Assembly: GCF_001429045.1 (NCBI RefSeq)
Contig: NZ_LMHY01000012.1
Coordinates: 296,753 to 360,752, forward strand
Direction of reading: 5' to 3'
DNA from: Pseudomonas sp. Root71
GTDB taxonomy: Bacteria > Pseudomonadota > Gammaproteobacteria > Pseudomonadales > Pseudomonadaceae
DNA: 64,000 nt
Shown here: piece by piece, positions 25,966-35,563 of the stretch
Position numbering within the stretch: the stretch's first letter is position 1
Layout: each line of letters begins with the position of its first letter
Notes under the pieces: model-generated
Database searches by the model: none
The model's input: the letters and a program-made list of their open reading frames with translations, nothing else
Told to the model about the DNA's origin: nothing
Translations under genes and position numbers: made by a program

Positions 25966-27138
25966 ATGAGTCCAGTTGAGCCGGTAACAGGGTTGATTCT
26001 TTCCGGTGGCGGGGCTCGGGCGGCCTATCAGGTCGGGGTGCTGGCGGCGATTGCCGAATTGCTGCCACCGGGGGCCCGCAATCCGTTTCCGGTGATTGTC
26101 GGCACCTCGGCGGGCGCGATCAACGCCGTCAGCCTCGCCAGCGGGGCAATGGACTTTCGTAACGCCATCGAACGCCTGACGGCCTTCTGGCAGGGCTTTC
26201 GCAGTCATCTGGTGTTGCGCAGCGACTGGCCCGGGGTGATCCGCCAGGCCAGTCGCTTTGTCAGCCACAGTTTGCTCGGTATTGGTGCCCAGGTGCCGGT
26301 GGCGCTGCTCAACAGTTCTCCGTTGCGCGATCTGCTCAACGACAAGCTGCATATGGGTGGCATCGCCGAAGCGATCGCGCAGAAGCAATTGCATGCGGTG
26401 GCGGTCACAGCTTTCGGCTATGAGTCCGGTCAGGCAGTCACCTTCTATGAGGGCGGCGGCAAGATCGATGCCTGGTTGCGCCATCGACGCATCGGCATTC
26501 CCACGCGGTTGTCCGTTGAACACCTGCTCGCCAGTTCGGCTATTCCGCTGCTGTTCGCCCCGGTGAAAATCGACGAAGAGTATTTCGGTGATGGCGCGGT
26601 GCGTCAGTCGGCGCCGATCAGTCCGGCGCTGCATCTGGGCGCCAGTCGGGTGCTGGTGGTGGGCGTCAGTGGCAACCCCCGCGGAGTCGACCCGCAACAA
26701 CCCTTGTTGCGCAGCTACACCGGTCAGCAGCCGACCCTGGCGCAGATCGGCGGGCACATGCTCAACAGTACGTTCATTGACAGCCTGGAAAGCGATATCG
26801 AGCTGTTGCAGCGCCTGAACCAGTTCAGTCACCTGATGCCCGACGGCACGCCGACCCGTGCATTGGGCGTGGCACCGGTGGACGTATTGGTGATTTCACC
26901 GAGCCAGCCGATCGACGAGATTGCCGCGCGCCATCGCCAGGAATTGCCGGCGGCATTGCGCCTGTTTCTGCGCGGGCCGGGTGCGACCAAGACCAGCGGG
27001 GCGGGGGTGCTGAGTTACCTGCTGTTCGAGGCGGGGTATTGCAGCGAGTTGATCGAACTGGGGCGACGGGATGCGTTGGCCAAGCGCGGGGAATTGTGCC
27101 GGTTTCTGGGGTTGGAAGAGCCCGTGCTTTCGGTTTGA
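25966..27138 (+). CDS. patatin-like phospholipase
   Basis: The 390-residue serine lipase has the oxyanion motif SGGGARAAYQVG (13-24), nucleophile Ser48 in GTSAG and catalytic Asp209 in DGAVRQ, the complete patatin dyad. No signal peptide or membrane helix is seen, so it acts in the cytosol or at the inner leaflet on phospholipids. It begins 34 bases after the acyltransferase, suggesting a shared role in membrane lipid turnover. The same order exists in P. aeruginosa. Confidence 0.9.
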   Translation: MSPVEPVTGLILSGGGARAAYQVGVLAAIAELLPPGARNPFPVIVGTSAGAINAVSLASGAMDFRNAIERLTAFWQGFRSHLVLRSDWPGVIRQASRFVSHSLLGIGAQVPVALLNSSPLRDLLNDKLHMGGIAEAIAQKQLHAVAVTAFGYESGQAVTFYEGGGKIDAWLRHRRIGIPTRLSVEHLLASSAIPLLFAPVKIDEEYFGDGAVRQSAPISPALHLGASRVLVVGVSGNPRGVDPQQPLLRSYTGQQPTLAQIGGHMLNSTFIDSLESDIELLQRLNQFSHLMPDGTPTRALGVAPVDVLVISPSQPIDEIAARHRQELPAALRLFLRGPGATKTSGAGVLSYLLFEAGYCSELIELGRRDALAKRGELCRFLGLEEPVLSV

Positions 27139-27150
27139 AACTTGTAGTGA

Positions 27151-27250
27151 GGCTTTCGCGAGCAGGCTCGCTCCCACGGGGATTTTCGTCGTATACAAAG
27201 TTTGTGTTCGACAAGGTTCCACTGTGGGAGCGAGCCTGCTCGCGAAGCTT
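27151..27250. repeat. REP pair, family B
   Basis: Inverted copies of the TTCGCGAGCAGGCTCGCTCC unit, about 25 bases each, separated by about 45 bases, between the convergent patatin and outer-membrane channel genes. Confidence 0.88.
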
Positions 27251-27256
27251 CTTAAA

Positions 27257-28042
27257 TCAGAAGTGAACCTTGACCAGGAAACTGGTCACACTCTGATCAG
27301 TCTTGAAGCCCTGGCTGTCTTCAATCCCGTACTTGTTTTTCCAGTAGTCATACTCGACACCCACGTACAGCTGCTTGGCACCCAGATTCAGCGCCTTGCC
27401 CAGGTCGTATTTGACCTGCGGGTTGAAGTGCAGGTTGGCGTGGTACTCGCCTTTGCTGTTGACGTCGTTGTCGACCACCCAATCCATGAAGCCGTCGATC
27501 AGCACGTCCGAGCCACCCACCGGAATGGTGTAGGACCAGACCGGCGAGACCTGCCAGATGTTGTCGCCCGGGCGGTCGCCTTCAGTGTGGCGGTTGTAGA
27601 AGTTCAGCTGGAAGTAATCGAAGCCCGGGATGGCCAGGTCGAAACCAGGGCCGATCAGGTAGGATTCGGTATCGTCTTCACCGAACTCGTAGGTCATGGC
27701 CAGCAGCACGTCCTTGATCGGGCCGAATTCGAACTTCTGGTCGAAGATCTTGTTGAACGACAGGCGCGGGCTGAGTTCGCCGTAATGGGTGTTCTCGCCC
27801 GCGAAGTGGTCTTCCTTGCCGTTGTAGAAGATTTTGTCGATGAAGAAGAAGTTGTCGCCGTACTTCCAGCCATCGGCGTGTTCGAAGGTCACCGTCTGCT
27901 GGATGCGCGGGTTGACCTGGAAGTCCTTGCCATAGAGGTAGGTCAGGCTGTTGGTCTGCCACTGCAGCAAATCGCCGGCCATGGCCTGGCCCCCGGCCAG
28001 CATCGATCCCGCCAGCATCAGGCTAGTGCACGTACGTTTCAT
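27257..28042 (-). CDS. Tsx/OmpK-like outer-membrane channel, copy 1
   Basis: The 261-residue protein has a signal peptide ending AMA (cleaved before GDLLQWQ, residue 22) and a beta-barrel ending in VTSFLVKVHF with the terminal aromatic typical of outer-membrane proteins. The family includes the nucleoside channel Tsx. ATG at 28042 has GGGAGC eight bases upstream. A second gene of equal length, about 70% identical by eye, lies upstream. Because both follow the urate permease and purine genes, they probably let purines or ureides cross the outer membrane. A sigma-54-like promoter lies in its own upstream region. Confidence 0.87.
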   Translation of the reverse strand: MKRTCTSLMLAGSMLAGGQAMAGDLLQWQTNSLTYLYGKDFQVNPRIQQTVTFEHADGWKYGDNFFFIDKIFYNGKEDHFAGENTHYGELSPRLSFNKIFDQKFEFGPIKDVLLAMTYEFGEDDTESYLIGPGFDLAIPGFDYFQLNFYNRHTEGDRPGDNIWQVSPVWSYTIPVGGSDVLIDGFMDWVVDNDVNSKGEYHANLHFNPQVKYDLGKALNLGAKQLYVGVEYDYWKNKYGIEDSQGFKTDQSVTSFLVKVHF

Positions 28043-28159
28043 TCGGTTGCTCCCAAAAAGTAGGTGGTTCCACGTTATTTTTTTAAGGTCGGCGCTCTGG
28101 TGTGGCGCCTTTTTCTGTAGCGGTAAAAAATCATCCATTCGGTCAGCTTTGATGCTGTT

Positions 28160-28175
28160 AGCAAGAGCTGGGCCA
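28160..28175 (-). promoter_or_regulatory. candidate sigma-54 promoter before channel copy 1
   Basis: Minus-strand TGGCCCAGCTCTTGCT keeps TGGC and TTGC and the exact -24/-12 spacing. Start would be near 28149, giving a leader of about 107 bases. The rest of 28043-28419 shows no gene; a small GC-rich hairpin lies at 28089-28110. Confidence 0.6.
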
Positions 28176-28419
28176 AGGCTTTCAGAAAGCAAAAAAACTC
28201 CCGTTCGGCGGCTCAAGAGCGGTCGATTGAGAGGGGTTTTGGAGTGCCTTGGTGCCTGCCAGAGCCGGGATAAGTTGGCTTTTTGGTCAGGTTTTAAATC
28301 CGGGCTTTTTTTTAAACCGGATTCGGGCGGCCGCGGAGAATACTGACTCCTCGGCCAGGTCTCAAGTGCTCCGCAACGGCGCACCGACGACAGGCTTGGG
28401 GCACGGTTGCGGGGCAGCA

Positions 28420-29205
28420 TCAGAAATGCACCTTCACCAGCAGGCTGGTGGTGTTTTCGTTGGTGTCGAAGTTGGAGCTGTTTTCGATGCCGTACTTGTC
28501 TTTCCAGTAGCTGTATTCGACGCCGACGTATACCTGTTTTTCCCGCCAGCCCATGGCCTTGCCCAGGTCGTACTTGATTTGCGGGTTGAAGTGCAGGTTG
28601 GCGTGATAAGTGCCGTGCGAGTTCTGGTCGTTATCTACGACCCAGTCCATGTAGCCGTCGATCAGCAGGTTCGAGTTGCCCAATGGAAGGGTGTAGGACC
28701 AGGCCGGCGTGATCTGCCAGACGTCATCGCCGGGGCGCGAGCCTTCGGTCTGGCGGTAATAAAAGTTCAAGGTGAAGAAGTTGAAGCCTGGAACCGCGAG
28801 GTCGAAACCGGGCCCGATCAGGTAGGCCTCGGTGTCGTCTTCGCCGTTCTCGTAGGTCATGGCCAGCAACACGTCCTTGATCGGGCCGAATTCGAAACGG
28901 CGGTCGAGGATCTTGCCGAAAGACAGGCGCGGACTGAGCTCGCCGTAATAGGCATGAACGCCTTTGTTTCGGTCCTGCTCGCCGTTGTAGTAGGTGCTGT
29001 CGATGAACATGAAGTTGTCGCCGTATTTCCAGCGGTCGGCGTGCTCGAAAGTTATCGTCTGCTGGATGCGCGGGTTGACCACGAAATCCTTGCCATACAG
29101 GTAGCTCAGGCTGTTGGTCTGCCACAGCAGTAGATCGCCGGCCATGGCCTGGCTCGCGGCCAGCAGGCCAGCGCTCAACAGCAGGTTGGTTTGTGTCCGA
29201 ATCAT
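28420..29205 (-). CDS. Tsx/OmpK-like outer-membrane channel, copy 2
   Basis: The 261-residue paralogue of the 27257-28042 gene has the same signal peptide end (AMA-GDLL), shared blocks such as YLYGKDF, NPRIQQT, PIKDVLLAMTYE and YHANLHFNPQ, and the same C-terminal LLVKVHF. Most differences are in extracellular-loop stretches, for example SSNFDTNENTTS against SQGFKTDQSVTS. It begins 87 bases after the NCS2 permease, across a small stem-loop, so it is likely transcribed from the purine operon. Confidence 0.87.
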   Translation of the reverse strand: MIRTQTNLLLSAGLLAASQAMAGDLLLWQTNSLSYLYGKDFVVNPRIQQTITFEHADRWKYGDNFMFIDSTYYNGEQDRNKGVHAYYGELSPRLSFGKILDRRFEFGPIKDVLLAMTYENGEDDTEAYLIGPGFDLAVPGFNFFTLNFYYRQTEGSRPGDDVWQITPAWSYTLPLGNSNLLIDGYMDWVVDNDQNSHGTYHANLHFNPQIKYDLGKAMGWREKQVYVGVEYSYWKDKYGIENSSNFDTNENTTSLLVKVHF

Positions 29206-29243
29206 CTGTTGCTCCCTCTTGTTTTTATTTTTGAGGCGCAGGT

Positions 29244-29265
29244 TGTGGCCAGGGGGCTGGCCACA
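29244..29265 (-). repeat. stem-loop between permease and channel genes
   Basis: TGTGGCCA and TGGCCACA form an 8-bp stem around GGGGGC. No T tail follows on the minus strand, so it is more likely a processing or stability hairpin than a terminator. Confidence 0.6.
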
Positions 29266-29292
29266 GGCAGGCCCCCTTGGTTATCCGTCAGA

Positions 29293-30651
29293 TCAATGGG
29301 TGTGAGCGTGGCAGTCGTTGATGGCCGCGCGTTCGGCGCCACCAAGGATGTTGAACAGCAAGTTCAGCGTCAGCGCGCTGAGGGTGGCCATGGCGATGCC
29401 GCTGTGGGTGATCGGGCTCATCCACACGGGCAGGTGGGCGAAAAACTCCGGGCGTACAACCGGGATCAGCCCCATGCCGATGCTCACCGCCACCAGCAGT
29501 TGGTTGCGACGGTCACCGATGTCGGCTTCCTGGAGAATCTTGATCCCGGTGGCGGCGACCATGCCGAACATCGCAATTGCTGCGCCGCCCAGTACTGCCG
29601 GAGGAATCGACGCCACCAAAAAAGCGGCTTTGGGCAGCAGGCTCAACACGATCAGCAACCCGCCGGCAACGATGGTCACCGAACGGCAGCGCACGCCGGT
29701 CATTTGCACCAGGCCGATGTTCTGGGCGAAGGAGGAGTGGGTGAAGGTGTTGAAGAAACCGGCGAAGAACGAGGCGCCGGCATCGCACAGCAAGCCGCGA
29801 CGCAACATCCGTGGGCAGACTTCCTGGCCGGTGATCTTGCCCAGCGCCAGAAACATCCCGGTGGACTCGACGAAAATGATCACCACCACCAGGCACATGG
29901 ACAGGATCGGCGCGAGTTCGAATTTCGGCATGCCGAAGTGCAGCGGTGTGACGAATTGCAGCCATGGCGCCTGGGCCATGCCACTGAGGTCAACCATGCC
30001 GATCAGGCCGCAGAGCACGTAGCCCAGGCACATGCCGATCAGGACAGAGATGTTGACCCAGAAACCCCGCATGAAGCGATGCACCAACAAAATGGTACCC
30101 AGCACCAGTGCGGCGATGGCCAGATAGATCGGTGAACCGAATTGAGCGGCGCTGGCACCGCCGCCGGCCCAGTTCACGGCCACGGGGAACAGCGACAAAC
30201 CGATCGAGGTGATGACCGTGCCGGTCACCAACGGCGGGAAGAAGCGCACGACCTTGGACATGAACGGGGCGATGAGCATGCCGAAGAACCCGGCGGCGAT
30301 GGTCGCGCCGAAGATCCCTTGCAGGCCGATACCGGGCATGCCGGCCATGGCGACCATGCTGCCGACGGCGGCGAAGCTGGCGCCCATCATCACCGGCATG
30401 CGAATGCCCATGGGGCCGATGCCGAGGGACTGGACGATAGTGGCAATTCCCGCGACCAGCAGGTCGGCGTTGATCAGGAAGGCGATTTCTTCACGATTCA
30501 GGCCAGCGGCCTGTCCGATGATCAGCGGTACCGCGATGGCACCACCGTACATCAGCAGAACATGCTGCAAACCGACCAGGATCAGTTGCAAGAGGGGCAA
30601 ACGCTGAATGGCGGGTGCGTCGGGGATGCGCGCTGCGGATAGCTCGGACAT
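29293..30651 (-). CDS. NCS2 family urate/xanthine permease
   Basis: The 452-residue inner-membrane transporter has about 12-14 membrane segments and the NCS2 hallmarks QHVLLMYGGAIAVPLIIG near the N-terminus and FVESTGMFLALGKITG in the middle. The C-terminal tail ends in a short histidine stretch HAHTH. By context beside PuuD it probably imports urate or xanthine with protons, like UacT or PucK. A REP lies between it and puuD. Confidence 0.9.
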   Translation of the reverse strand: MSELSAARIPDAPAIQRLPLLQLILVGLQHVLLMYGGAIAVPLIIGQAAGLNREEIAFLINADLLVAGIATIVQSLGIGPMGIRMPVMMGASFAAVGSMVAMAGMPGIGLQGIFGATIAAGFFGMLIAPFMSKVVRFFPPLVTGTVITSIGLSLFPVAVNWAGGGASAAQFGSPIYLAIAALVLGTILLVHRFMRGFWVNISVLIGMCLGYVLCGLIGMVDLSGMAQAPWLQFVTPLHFGMPKFELAPILSMCLVVVIIFVESTGMFLALGKITGQEVCPRMLRRGLLCDAGASFFAGFFNTFTHSSFAQNIGLVQMTGVRCRSVTIVAGGLLIVLSLLPKAAFLVASIPPAVLGGAAIAMFGMVAATGIKILQEADIGDRRNQLLVAVSIGMGLIPVVRPEFFAHLPVWMSPITHSGIAMATLSALTLNLLFNILGGAERAAINDCHAHTH

Positions 30652-30727
30652 GCAACACCTCGGATCTTTTTATTCTTGTGATTTACAGCTGCAGTGCTAC
30701 CGGCAGCTGTATTCGAATCAGGTGGAT

Positions 30728-30835
30728 CTGTGGCGAGGGAGCTTGCTCCCGCTGGGGCGCGAAGCGGCCCCGCTCTTTACCTTAAGAGCAGGGGACTGCT
30801 GCGCAGTCCAGCGGGAGCAAGTTCCCTCGCCACAA
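30728..30835. repeat. REP pair, family C
   Basis: A third REP type: TGTGGCGAGGGAGC... and its inverted copy ending CCCTCGCCACA, with an inner inverted GGGGC/GCCCC region. It lies between puuD and the NCS2 permease, inside the presumed operon. Confidence 0.85.
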
Positions 30836-30865
30836 AAGCCCGCTAGACACAGGCTTTTGTGTTGC

Positions 30866-32170
30866 TTAGTTGGTCTGGGCTCCCTGCACAATCCAGGCAC
30901 CGATCAGGTCACGTTCCTGCTGGGTCATCTGCGTGATGTTGCCCAGTGGCATAATCTGGCTGGTGACGGCTTGCGCCTGAATCCGCGGTGCGTTCTGGCG
31001 GATTTGCTCGGGAGTGTCCAGCATCACACCGGCCGGGGCCGCGCTGAACAACGGGCTGGTCGGTTTGGCCGAATGGCAGACCGCGCAACGCTCCTGAATC
31101 ACGCTGTGCACCTTGTCGAAACCCGGGCCGGCATTGGATGCCTGAGCCGGAGCGGCGGCTGGCGCTTCTGCAGGTTTGGCTTCAGCAGGTTTCAATCCAC
31201 CGCCCACTGCGGTTTCCGGCAGCGGCTGGTATTCGATTGCAGCGGGTGCCTTGGCCACTTCAGGGGCACTGGACATCGGCTTCGGACCGGTCACATAAGC
31301 CAGGCAGATCATGCCCACCGCTGCCACCGGCAGGGTCCAGGCAAACTTGTGGCTGTCGTGACGGGTGTTGAAGTAGTGACGCACCAACACCGCCAGTACC
31401 GCGATCCCGGCCAGGATCAACCAGTTGTACTGGCTGCCGTAGGTGCTCGGGAAGTGGTTGCTGATCATGATGAACAGCACCGGCAAGGTGAAGTAGTTGT
31501 TGTGGCGCGAACGCAGCAGGCCTTTGGCCGGCAGCGCCGGATCCGGCGTGCGGTTCTCGGCAATCGCCGCTACCAGTGCGCGTTGCGCCGGCATGATGAT
31601 GCGGAACACGTTGCCGACCATGATGGTGCCGATGATCGCGCCGACGTGCAGGTACGCACCCCGACCGCTGAACACTTTGCTGAAGCCGTAGGCCGCGGCG
31701 ATGATCAGGACGAACAGGATTCCACCTAGCAGGGCAGGGCGTTTGCCCAGGGCCGAGTCGCACAGGAAGGAGTAGACGAACCAGCCGATGAACAGCGAGC
31801 CGATGCCCAACAGTACGCCTTCAGGACCGCTCAGGGAGCTGCCCGGAGCCAGCAGGTAAAGCGTCGGGTTGGAGTAGAACACCACGCACAGCAGCGCGAT
31901 ACCCGACATCCAGGTGAAGTAGGCTTCCCATTTGAACCAGTGCAGGTTGTCCGGCATGGTCGGTGGAGCCAGCTTGTATTTTTCCAGGTGGTAGATACCG
32001 CCACCGTGGATTGCCCACAAGTCGCCAGCCAGACCGCTTTTCGGGTTGACCCGGTTGAGGTTGTTTTCCAGCCATACGAAATAGAACGACGCACCGATCC
32101 AGGCCACGCCAGTAATCATGTGAACCCAGCGCACGCTCAGGTTCAGCCATTCCAACAGATGTGCTTCCAC
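30866..32170 (-). CDS. puuD: membrane urate hydroxylase PuuD with cytochrome c domain
   Basis: This 434-residue protein is the cytochrome-linked uricase that oxidises urate to 5-hydroxyisourate, used by bacteria lacking soluble uricase. It has about eight membrane helices (1-300), a proline/alanine-rich linker (about 310-345) and a C-terminal cytochrome c domain with CAVCH, so the electrons leave through the respiratory chain. It follows allA by 52 bases. Confidence 0.94.
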   Translation of the reverse strand: MEAHLLEWLNLSVRWVHMITGVAWIGASFYFVWLENNLNRVNPKSGLAGDLWAIHGGGIYHLEKYKLAPPTMPDNLHWFKWEAYFTWMSGIALLCVVFYSNPTLYLLAPGSSLSGPEGVLLGIGSLFIGWFVYSFLCDSALGKRPALLGGILFVLIIAAAYGFSKVFSGRGAYLHVGAIIGTIMVGNVFRIIMPAQRALVAAIAENRTPDPALPAKGLLRSRHNNYFTLPVLFIMISNHFPSTYGSQYNWLILAGIAVLAVLVRHYFNTRHDSHKFAWTLPVAAVGMICLAYVTGPKPMSSAPEVAKAPAAIEYQPLPETAVGGGLKPAEAKPAEAPAAAPAQASNAGPGFDKVHSVIQERCAVCHSAKPTSPLFSAAPAGVMLDTPEQIRQNAPRIQAQAVTSQIMPLGNITQMTQQERDLIGAWIVQGAQTN

Positions 32171-32221
32171 AGTCTTTACCTCTCGCCCGTCACTCTGTTG
32201 TCGAGTGATCGGACTCTTCTC

Positions 32222-32725
32222 TTATTGGTGGGGGGCGAGGATCAAACGCTCATCCTCTTTGAAAAAATGCTCATCGCAGTTATTGCCTGTGCCACTGCGA
32301 TCAACCACCAGGAAGTCATCCCGCTTTTCGATCGTCAGCACCGGGTGGTGCCAAACGCCGCGATGGTAATTAATGCCCTGCCTGCCGTTGGTGACGAAGG
32401 CGCGGACCAAGCCTGATACAGGTTCATCGCCAAGTGGCGCGACCACGATCAGAAAGGGGTTGCCGAGCAGCGGTATGAAAGCCTGGCTGCCCAGCGGATG
32501 GCGTTCCAGCATGCTCACGGTCAGCGGCATGTCCTGCGCGTCGGCGCGGAAGATGCTGATGATCGCGTTGTCCTCAGGCTTTGCGGTTTCGACCACAGCC
32601 AGTTTATGGAAGCGCATGGTCGAACCGTTGTTGATCATGAAGTGATCGCTGCCGTCGGTTTCGATCACGTCACCGAAAGGGGCGAAGGCTTCTTTGGTCA
32701 GCGGTTCAATCGTCAGTGTGCGCAT
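32222..32725 (-). CDS. allA: ureidoglycolate lyase AllA
   Basis: The 167-residue enzyme cleaves ureidoglycolate to glyoxylate and urea, the final step of urate breakdown. Family features are FGDVIETDG near the start and the active-site stretch NYHRGVWHHPVL. It comes after alc, separated by a REP, and 52 bases before puuD on the minus strand. Confidence 0.94.
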   Translation of the reverse strand: MRTLTIEPLTKEAFAPFGDVIETDGSDHFMINNGSTMRFHKLAVVETAKPEDNAIISIFRADAQDMPLTVSMLERHPLGSQAFIPLLGNPFLIVVAPLGDEPVSGLVRAFVTNGRQGINYHRGVWHHPVLTIEKRDDFLVVDRSGTGNNCDEHFFKEDERLILAPHQ

Positions 32726-32771
32726 GCTGTTCTTCTTTTCTTCAAATGTATGTTCGGTTTACCGCATTACC

Positions 32772-32857
32772 TGTAGGAGCTGGCGCAGCCTGCGATCTTT
32801 TGACTTTGCTTTGTAAGATCAAGATCAAAAGATCGCAGCCTACGGCAGCTCCTACAG
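32772..32857. repeat. REP pair, family A
   Basis: Inverted family-A units of about 29 bases lie between alc and allA. The left one carries TGGCGCAGCC in place of the usual core. Confidence 0.85.
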
Positions 32858-32865
32858 GCTCAGCA

Positions 32866-33861
32866 TTACTTCGCGACCTTGCCCAGTACACGCAGGCGGC
32901 TCACACCACCATCCGGGAACACGTTCAGGCGGATGTGGGTGATCGGGCCCAGCGCCTTGATCTGCTCGGCGAAGGTGTGCTCGGCGTGCATTTCCAGCTT
33001 CTGGCTTGGCAGCAGTTCGCGCCAGAACAGCGACTGGGTTTCGATCTGGCTGTCGGTGCCGCCCTTCACGAACGCGCCCTGGATCGAGCAAGTGTCCGGG
33101 TAGTTACCCTTGAAGTGCAGGGTGTCGACGATGATTTTCTCGATCTCGCCCGGGTGGCCCAACGCGACGATGACCCAGTCATTGCCCGGGGTGCGACGAC
33201 GTGCGGTTTCCCAGCCATCGCCCATGTTGATGCCACGGCCCGGGTTGAGGATGTTGCTCATGCGGCCGAAGTGTTCGTCGGAGCAGGCGAGGGCGCGGCC
33301 ACCGTTGAGGGCAGCGGCCAGGTCGACTTGCTCGTTGTCGCCGACAGCGGACCAGTCGCGGAACGGAATGCCGTACACGCGCAGACGGGCAACACCGCCG
33401 TCCGGGTAGATGTTGAAGCGCAGGTGGCTGAACGCCTGGTCGTTGTTGATTTCGTGGAAGTGGTGGCTGTTGCCTTGCAGCTCGACGGCGGACAGCACTT
33501 CAATCCACTGGGTGTTGTCATCTGGCTCGCCCGAAGCCAGGAAGCAGGCTTCCAGGGACGCCGACGGCGGGAAGTTGCCGGTGAAGAATGAAGTGTCGAT
33601 GTCGACGCCCTTGATCGAACCCGGTACGCCCAGGCGGATCACAGCACTGTCGAAGCCTTCGAAGCGCTTGCGGCGCGATTCCCAGCCGTCCATCCACTTG
33701 CCGTTGTCATCGAACACGCCCTCCTTCCATACGGCCGGGGTCGGTTGGAACAGACGGTTGGCGTCTGCGAACCAGTCATCGGTGACCGAGATGATCTTGG
33801 TGCCCAGGCGGGCATCGGCCAGGTTGACGAACTTCTCGAAAGGTACGGCGTAAGCTTTCAT
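32866..33861 (-). CDS. alc: allantoicase
   Basis: The 331-residue enzyme hydrolyses allantoate to ureidoglycolate and urea. Two allantoicase repeats with jelly-roll folds are visible (about 12-165 and 180-331), each with GWE(S/T)xR and an [17 protein letters not shown] type ending. It is the third gene of the puuE operon and follows uraD by 90 bases. Confidence 0.95.
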   Translation of the reverse strand: MKAYAVPFEKFVNLADARLGTKIISVTDDWFADANRLFQPTPAVWKEGVFDDNGKWMDGWESRRKRFEGFDSAVIRLGVPGSIKGVDIDTSFFTGNFPPSASLEACFLASGEPDDNTQWIEVLSAVELQGNSHHFHEINNDQAFSHLRFNIYPDGGVARLRVYGIPFRDWSAVGDNEQVDLAAALNGGRALACSDEHFGRMSNILNPGRGINMGDGWETARRRTPGNDWVIVALGHPGEIEKIIVDTLHFKGNYPDTCSIQGAFVKGGTDSQIETQSLFWRELLPSQKLEMHAEHTFAEQIKALGPITHIRLNVFPDGGVSRLRVLGKVAK

Positions 33862-33951
33862 TCTTCTTGTCTGCCTTTAAATAAGTGGCTTGGGATGCTT
33901 GCGAGGCCCTTGGCGGTTTCGGCGTTCTTGAATCCGCTCAGGCCAGGCTTG

Positions 33952-34467
33952 CTATAGGGTCAGTAATCGGAACAGGGCGATCTTGTTGATCTGCGCCAGC
34001 GCGCATTTGAATTCGGTCTCGACCGAGTTGTGGATGCGCGTTTCGAACGCTGCGAGGATCTGATGCCGGTTGCTGCCTTTTACCGCCATGATGAAGGGAA
34101 ACTTGAACTTGGCTTTGTAGGCGTCGTTCAGCTCGGTGAAGCGAGAAAACTCTTCGGCCGTGCATTGGTGAATACCGGCGCCAGCCTGCTCATTAGTGCT
34201 GGCTTCGGTCAATTGTCCCTGGACGGCGGCTTTACCGGCCAGGTCCGGGTGAGCGTTGATCAAAGCCAGCTGGCTTTGGTGATCGGCGCTCAACAGGATG
34301 TCGCTCATGCGCTGGTGCAGGGTTTCGATCTCGTCGATCGAAGCGTCCTGGCCCAGGTCGAAGGCCTTCTCGGCCACCCATGGCGAATGTTCGTAGATGT
34401 CGGCGAAAGCGGCGACAAAGGCGTCGCGGCTCAGGCTCGAAGGTTTGACGGTTTGAAAGGTGCTCAT
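33952..34467 (-). CDS. uraD: 2-oxo-4-hydroxy-4-carboxy-5-ureidoimidazoline decarboxylase UraD
   Basis: The 171-residue OHCU decarboxylase makes S-allantoin from the product of UraH. The catalytic histidine lies in NAHPDLAGKAAV (about 77-88), and the tail region FGFPFIMAVKG-like motif appears as FKFPFIMAVKG. ATG at 34467 forms an ATGA overlap with the puuE stop. The upstream frame extension is not used. Confidence 0.93.
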   Translation of the reverse strand: MSTFQTVKPSSLSRDAFVAAFADIYEHSPWVAEKAFDLGQDASIDEIETLHQRMSDILLSADHQSQLALINAHPDLAGKAAVQGQLTEASTNEQAGAGIHQCTAEEFSRFTELNDAYKAKFKFPFIMAVKGSNRHQILAAFETRIHNSVETEFKCALAQINKIALFRLLTL

Positions 34468-35390
34468 TTGGCAGCCCCTGTGTACGGGTGGGTTTCTTGC
34501 CAGTGACGCGCGATGTCGACGCGACGGCTGAACCACACCTGTTCATGACTTTTAGCGTATTCGATAAAGCGCTTGAGCGAAGCCAGACGCGCCGGACGGC
34601 CGATCAGGCGGCAGTGCAGGCCGATCGAGAGCATTTTCGGTGCCTCCGCGCCTTCGGCGTAGAGCACATCGAACGCGTCTTTGAGGTATTCGAAGAAATC
34701 GTCGCCCTTGTTGAAGCCCTGGACCTGGGTGAAGCGCATGTCGTTGGTGTCCAGGGTGTACGGGATCACCAGGTGCGGCTTGCCGGTCGGGTTGTTCGGT
34801 TCCCAGTAGGGCAGGTCGTCGTCGTAGGTGTCGCAGTCGTAGAGGAAACCGCCTTCTTCCATCACCAGGCGACGGGTGTTCGGGCCGGTGCGGCCGGTGT
34901 ACCAGCCCAGTGGGCGTTCGCCGGTGATTTCGGTGAGGATGCGGATCGCTTCGAGCATGTGTTCGCGTTCCTGGGTTTCATCCATGTACTGGTAGTCGAT
35001 CCAGCGATAGCCGTGGCTGCAGATCTCGTGGCCGGCATCGACCATGGCGCGGATCACGTCCGGGTGGCGCTGGGCGGCCATGGCCACGGCGAAGATGGTC
35101 AGCGGAATGTCGAACTCCTTGAACAGCTTCAGGATCCGCCACACGCCGGCACGGCTGCCATACTCGTAGAGGGATTCCATGCTCATGTTGCGCGCGCCTT
35201 GCAGCGGCTGGGCAGAAACCATTTCCGAGAGGAAGGCTTCGGATTCTTTGTCACCGTGCAGGATGTTGCGCTCGCCGCCTTCTTCGTAATTGAGTACGAA
35301 CGACAGGGCAATGCGGGCATTGCCCGGCCAGTGGGGGTGAGGAGGGTTACTGCCGTAACCGACCAGGTCGCGTGGGTAGTCAGCGCTCAC
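34464..35390 (-). CDS. puuE: allantoinase PuuE (polysaccharide deacetylase fold)
   Basis: This 308-residue enzyme opens allantoin to allantoate. Unlike the amidohydrolase AllB it has the NodB/polysaccharide deacetylase fold; it carries FVLNYEEGGE, SHGYRWIDYQ and PLGWYTGRTGPNT. It is the first gene of the urate operon (puuE-uraD-alc-allA-puuD and probably on), translated with uraD by a four-base overlap. Confidence 0.94.
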   Translation of the reverse strand: MSADYPRDLVGYGSNPPHPHWPGNARIALSFVLNYEEGGERNILHGDKESEAFLSEMVSAQPLQGARNMSMESLYEYGSRAGVWRILKLFKEFDIPLTIFAVAMAAQRHPDVIRAMVDAGHEICSHGYRWIDYQYMDETQEREHMLEAIRILTEITGERPLGWYTGRTGPNTRRLVMEEGGFLYDCDTYDDDLPYWEPNNPTGKPHLVIPYTLDTNDMRFTQVQGFNKGDDFFEYLKDAFDVLYAEGAEAPKMLSIGLHCRLIGRPARLASLKRFIEYAKSHEQVWFSRRVDIARHWQETHPYTGAAK

Positions 35391-35477
35391 TGCAGGCTTC
35401 CTTCTTATTCGATGATGACGGTTGGTGTGACGCAGCTGAAAACTGGATGGCAGGCTGGCGTCACAGCGATGGGCTGA

Positions 35478-35487
35478 TTGTATACAA
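35478..35487. promoter_or_regulatory. TTGTATACAA operator before puuE
   Basis: A perfect 10-bp palindrome of the kind used by FadR-type GntR regulators. It lies 88 bases before the puuE start, downstream of the sigma-54-like promoter. The same palindrome occurs before the AzgA-type permease and, with one change, before uraH. Confidence 0.65.
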
Positions 35488-35563
35488 CTTTATATTCACT
35501 TTGTAAGCCTGATTTTTCGCATTTTTCACCGACTGTCATCTTTTACTGCTATTGGCGTGAGCC

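Noticed and set aside
27180..27200. CGTATACAAAG in the REP after patatin as another TTGTATACAA operator
   Set aside because: The palindrome is broken (CG in place of TT), and it lies in a REP loop between convergent genes with no promoter.
28089..28110. GC-rich hairpin with T tail on the plus strand in the channel gap
   Set aside because: No plus-strand gene lies upstream to be terminated, and the stem is only five to six pairs.
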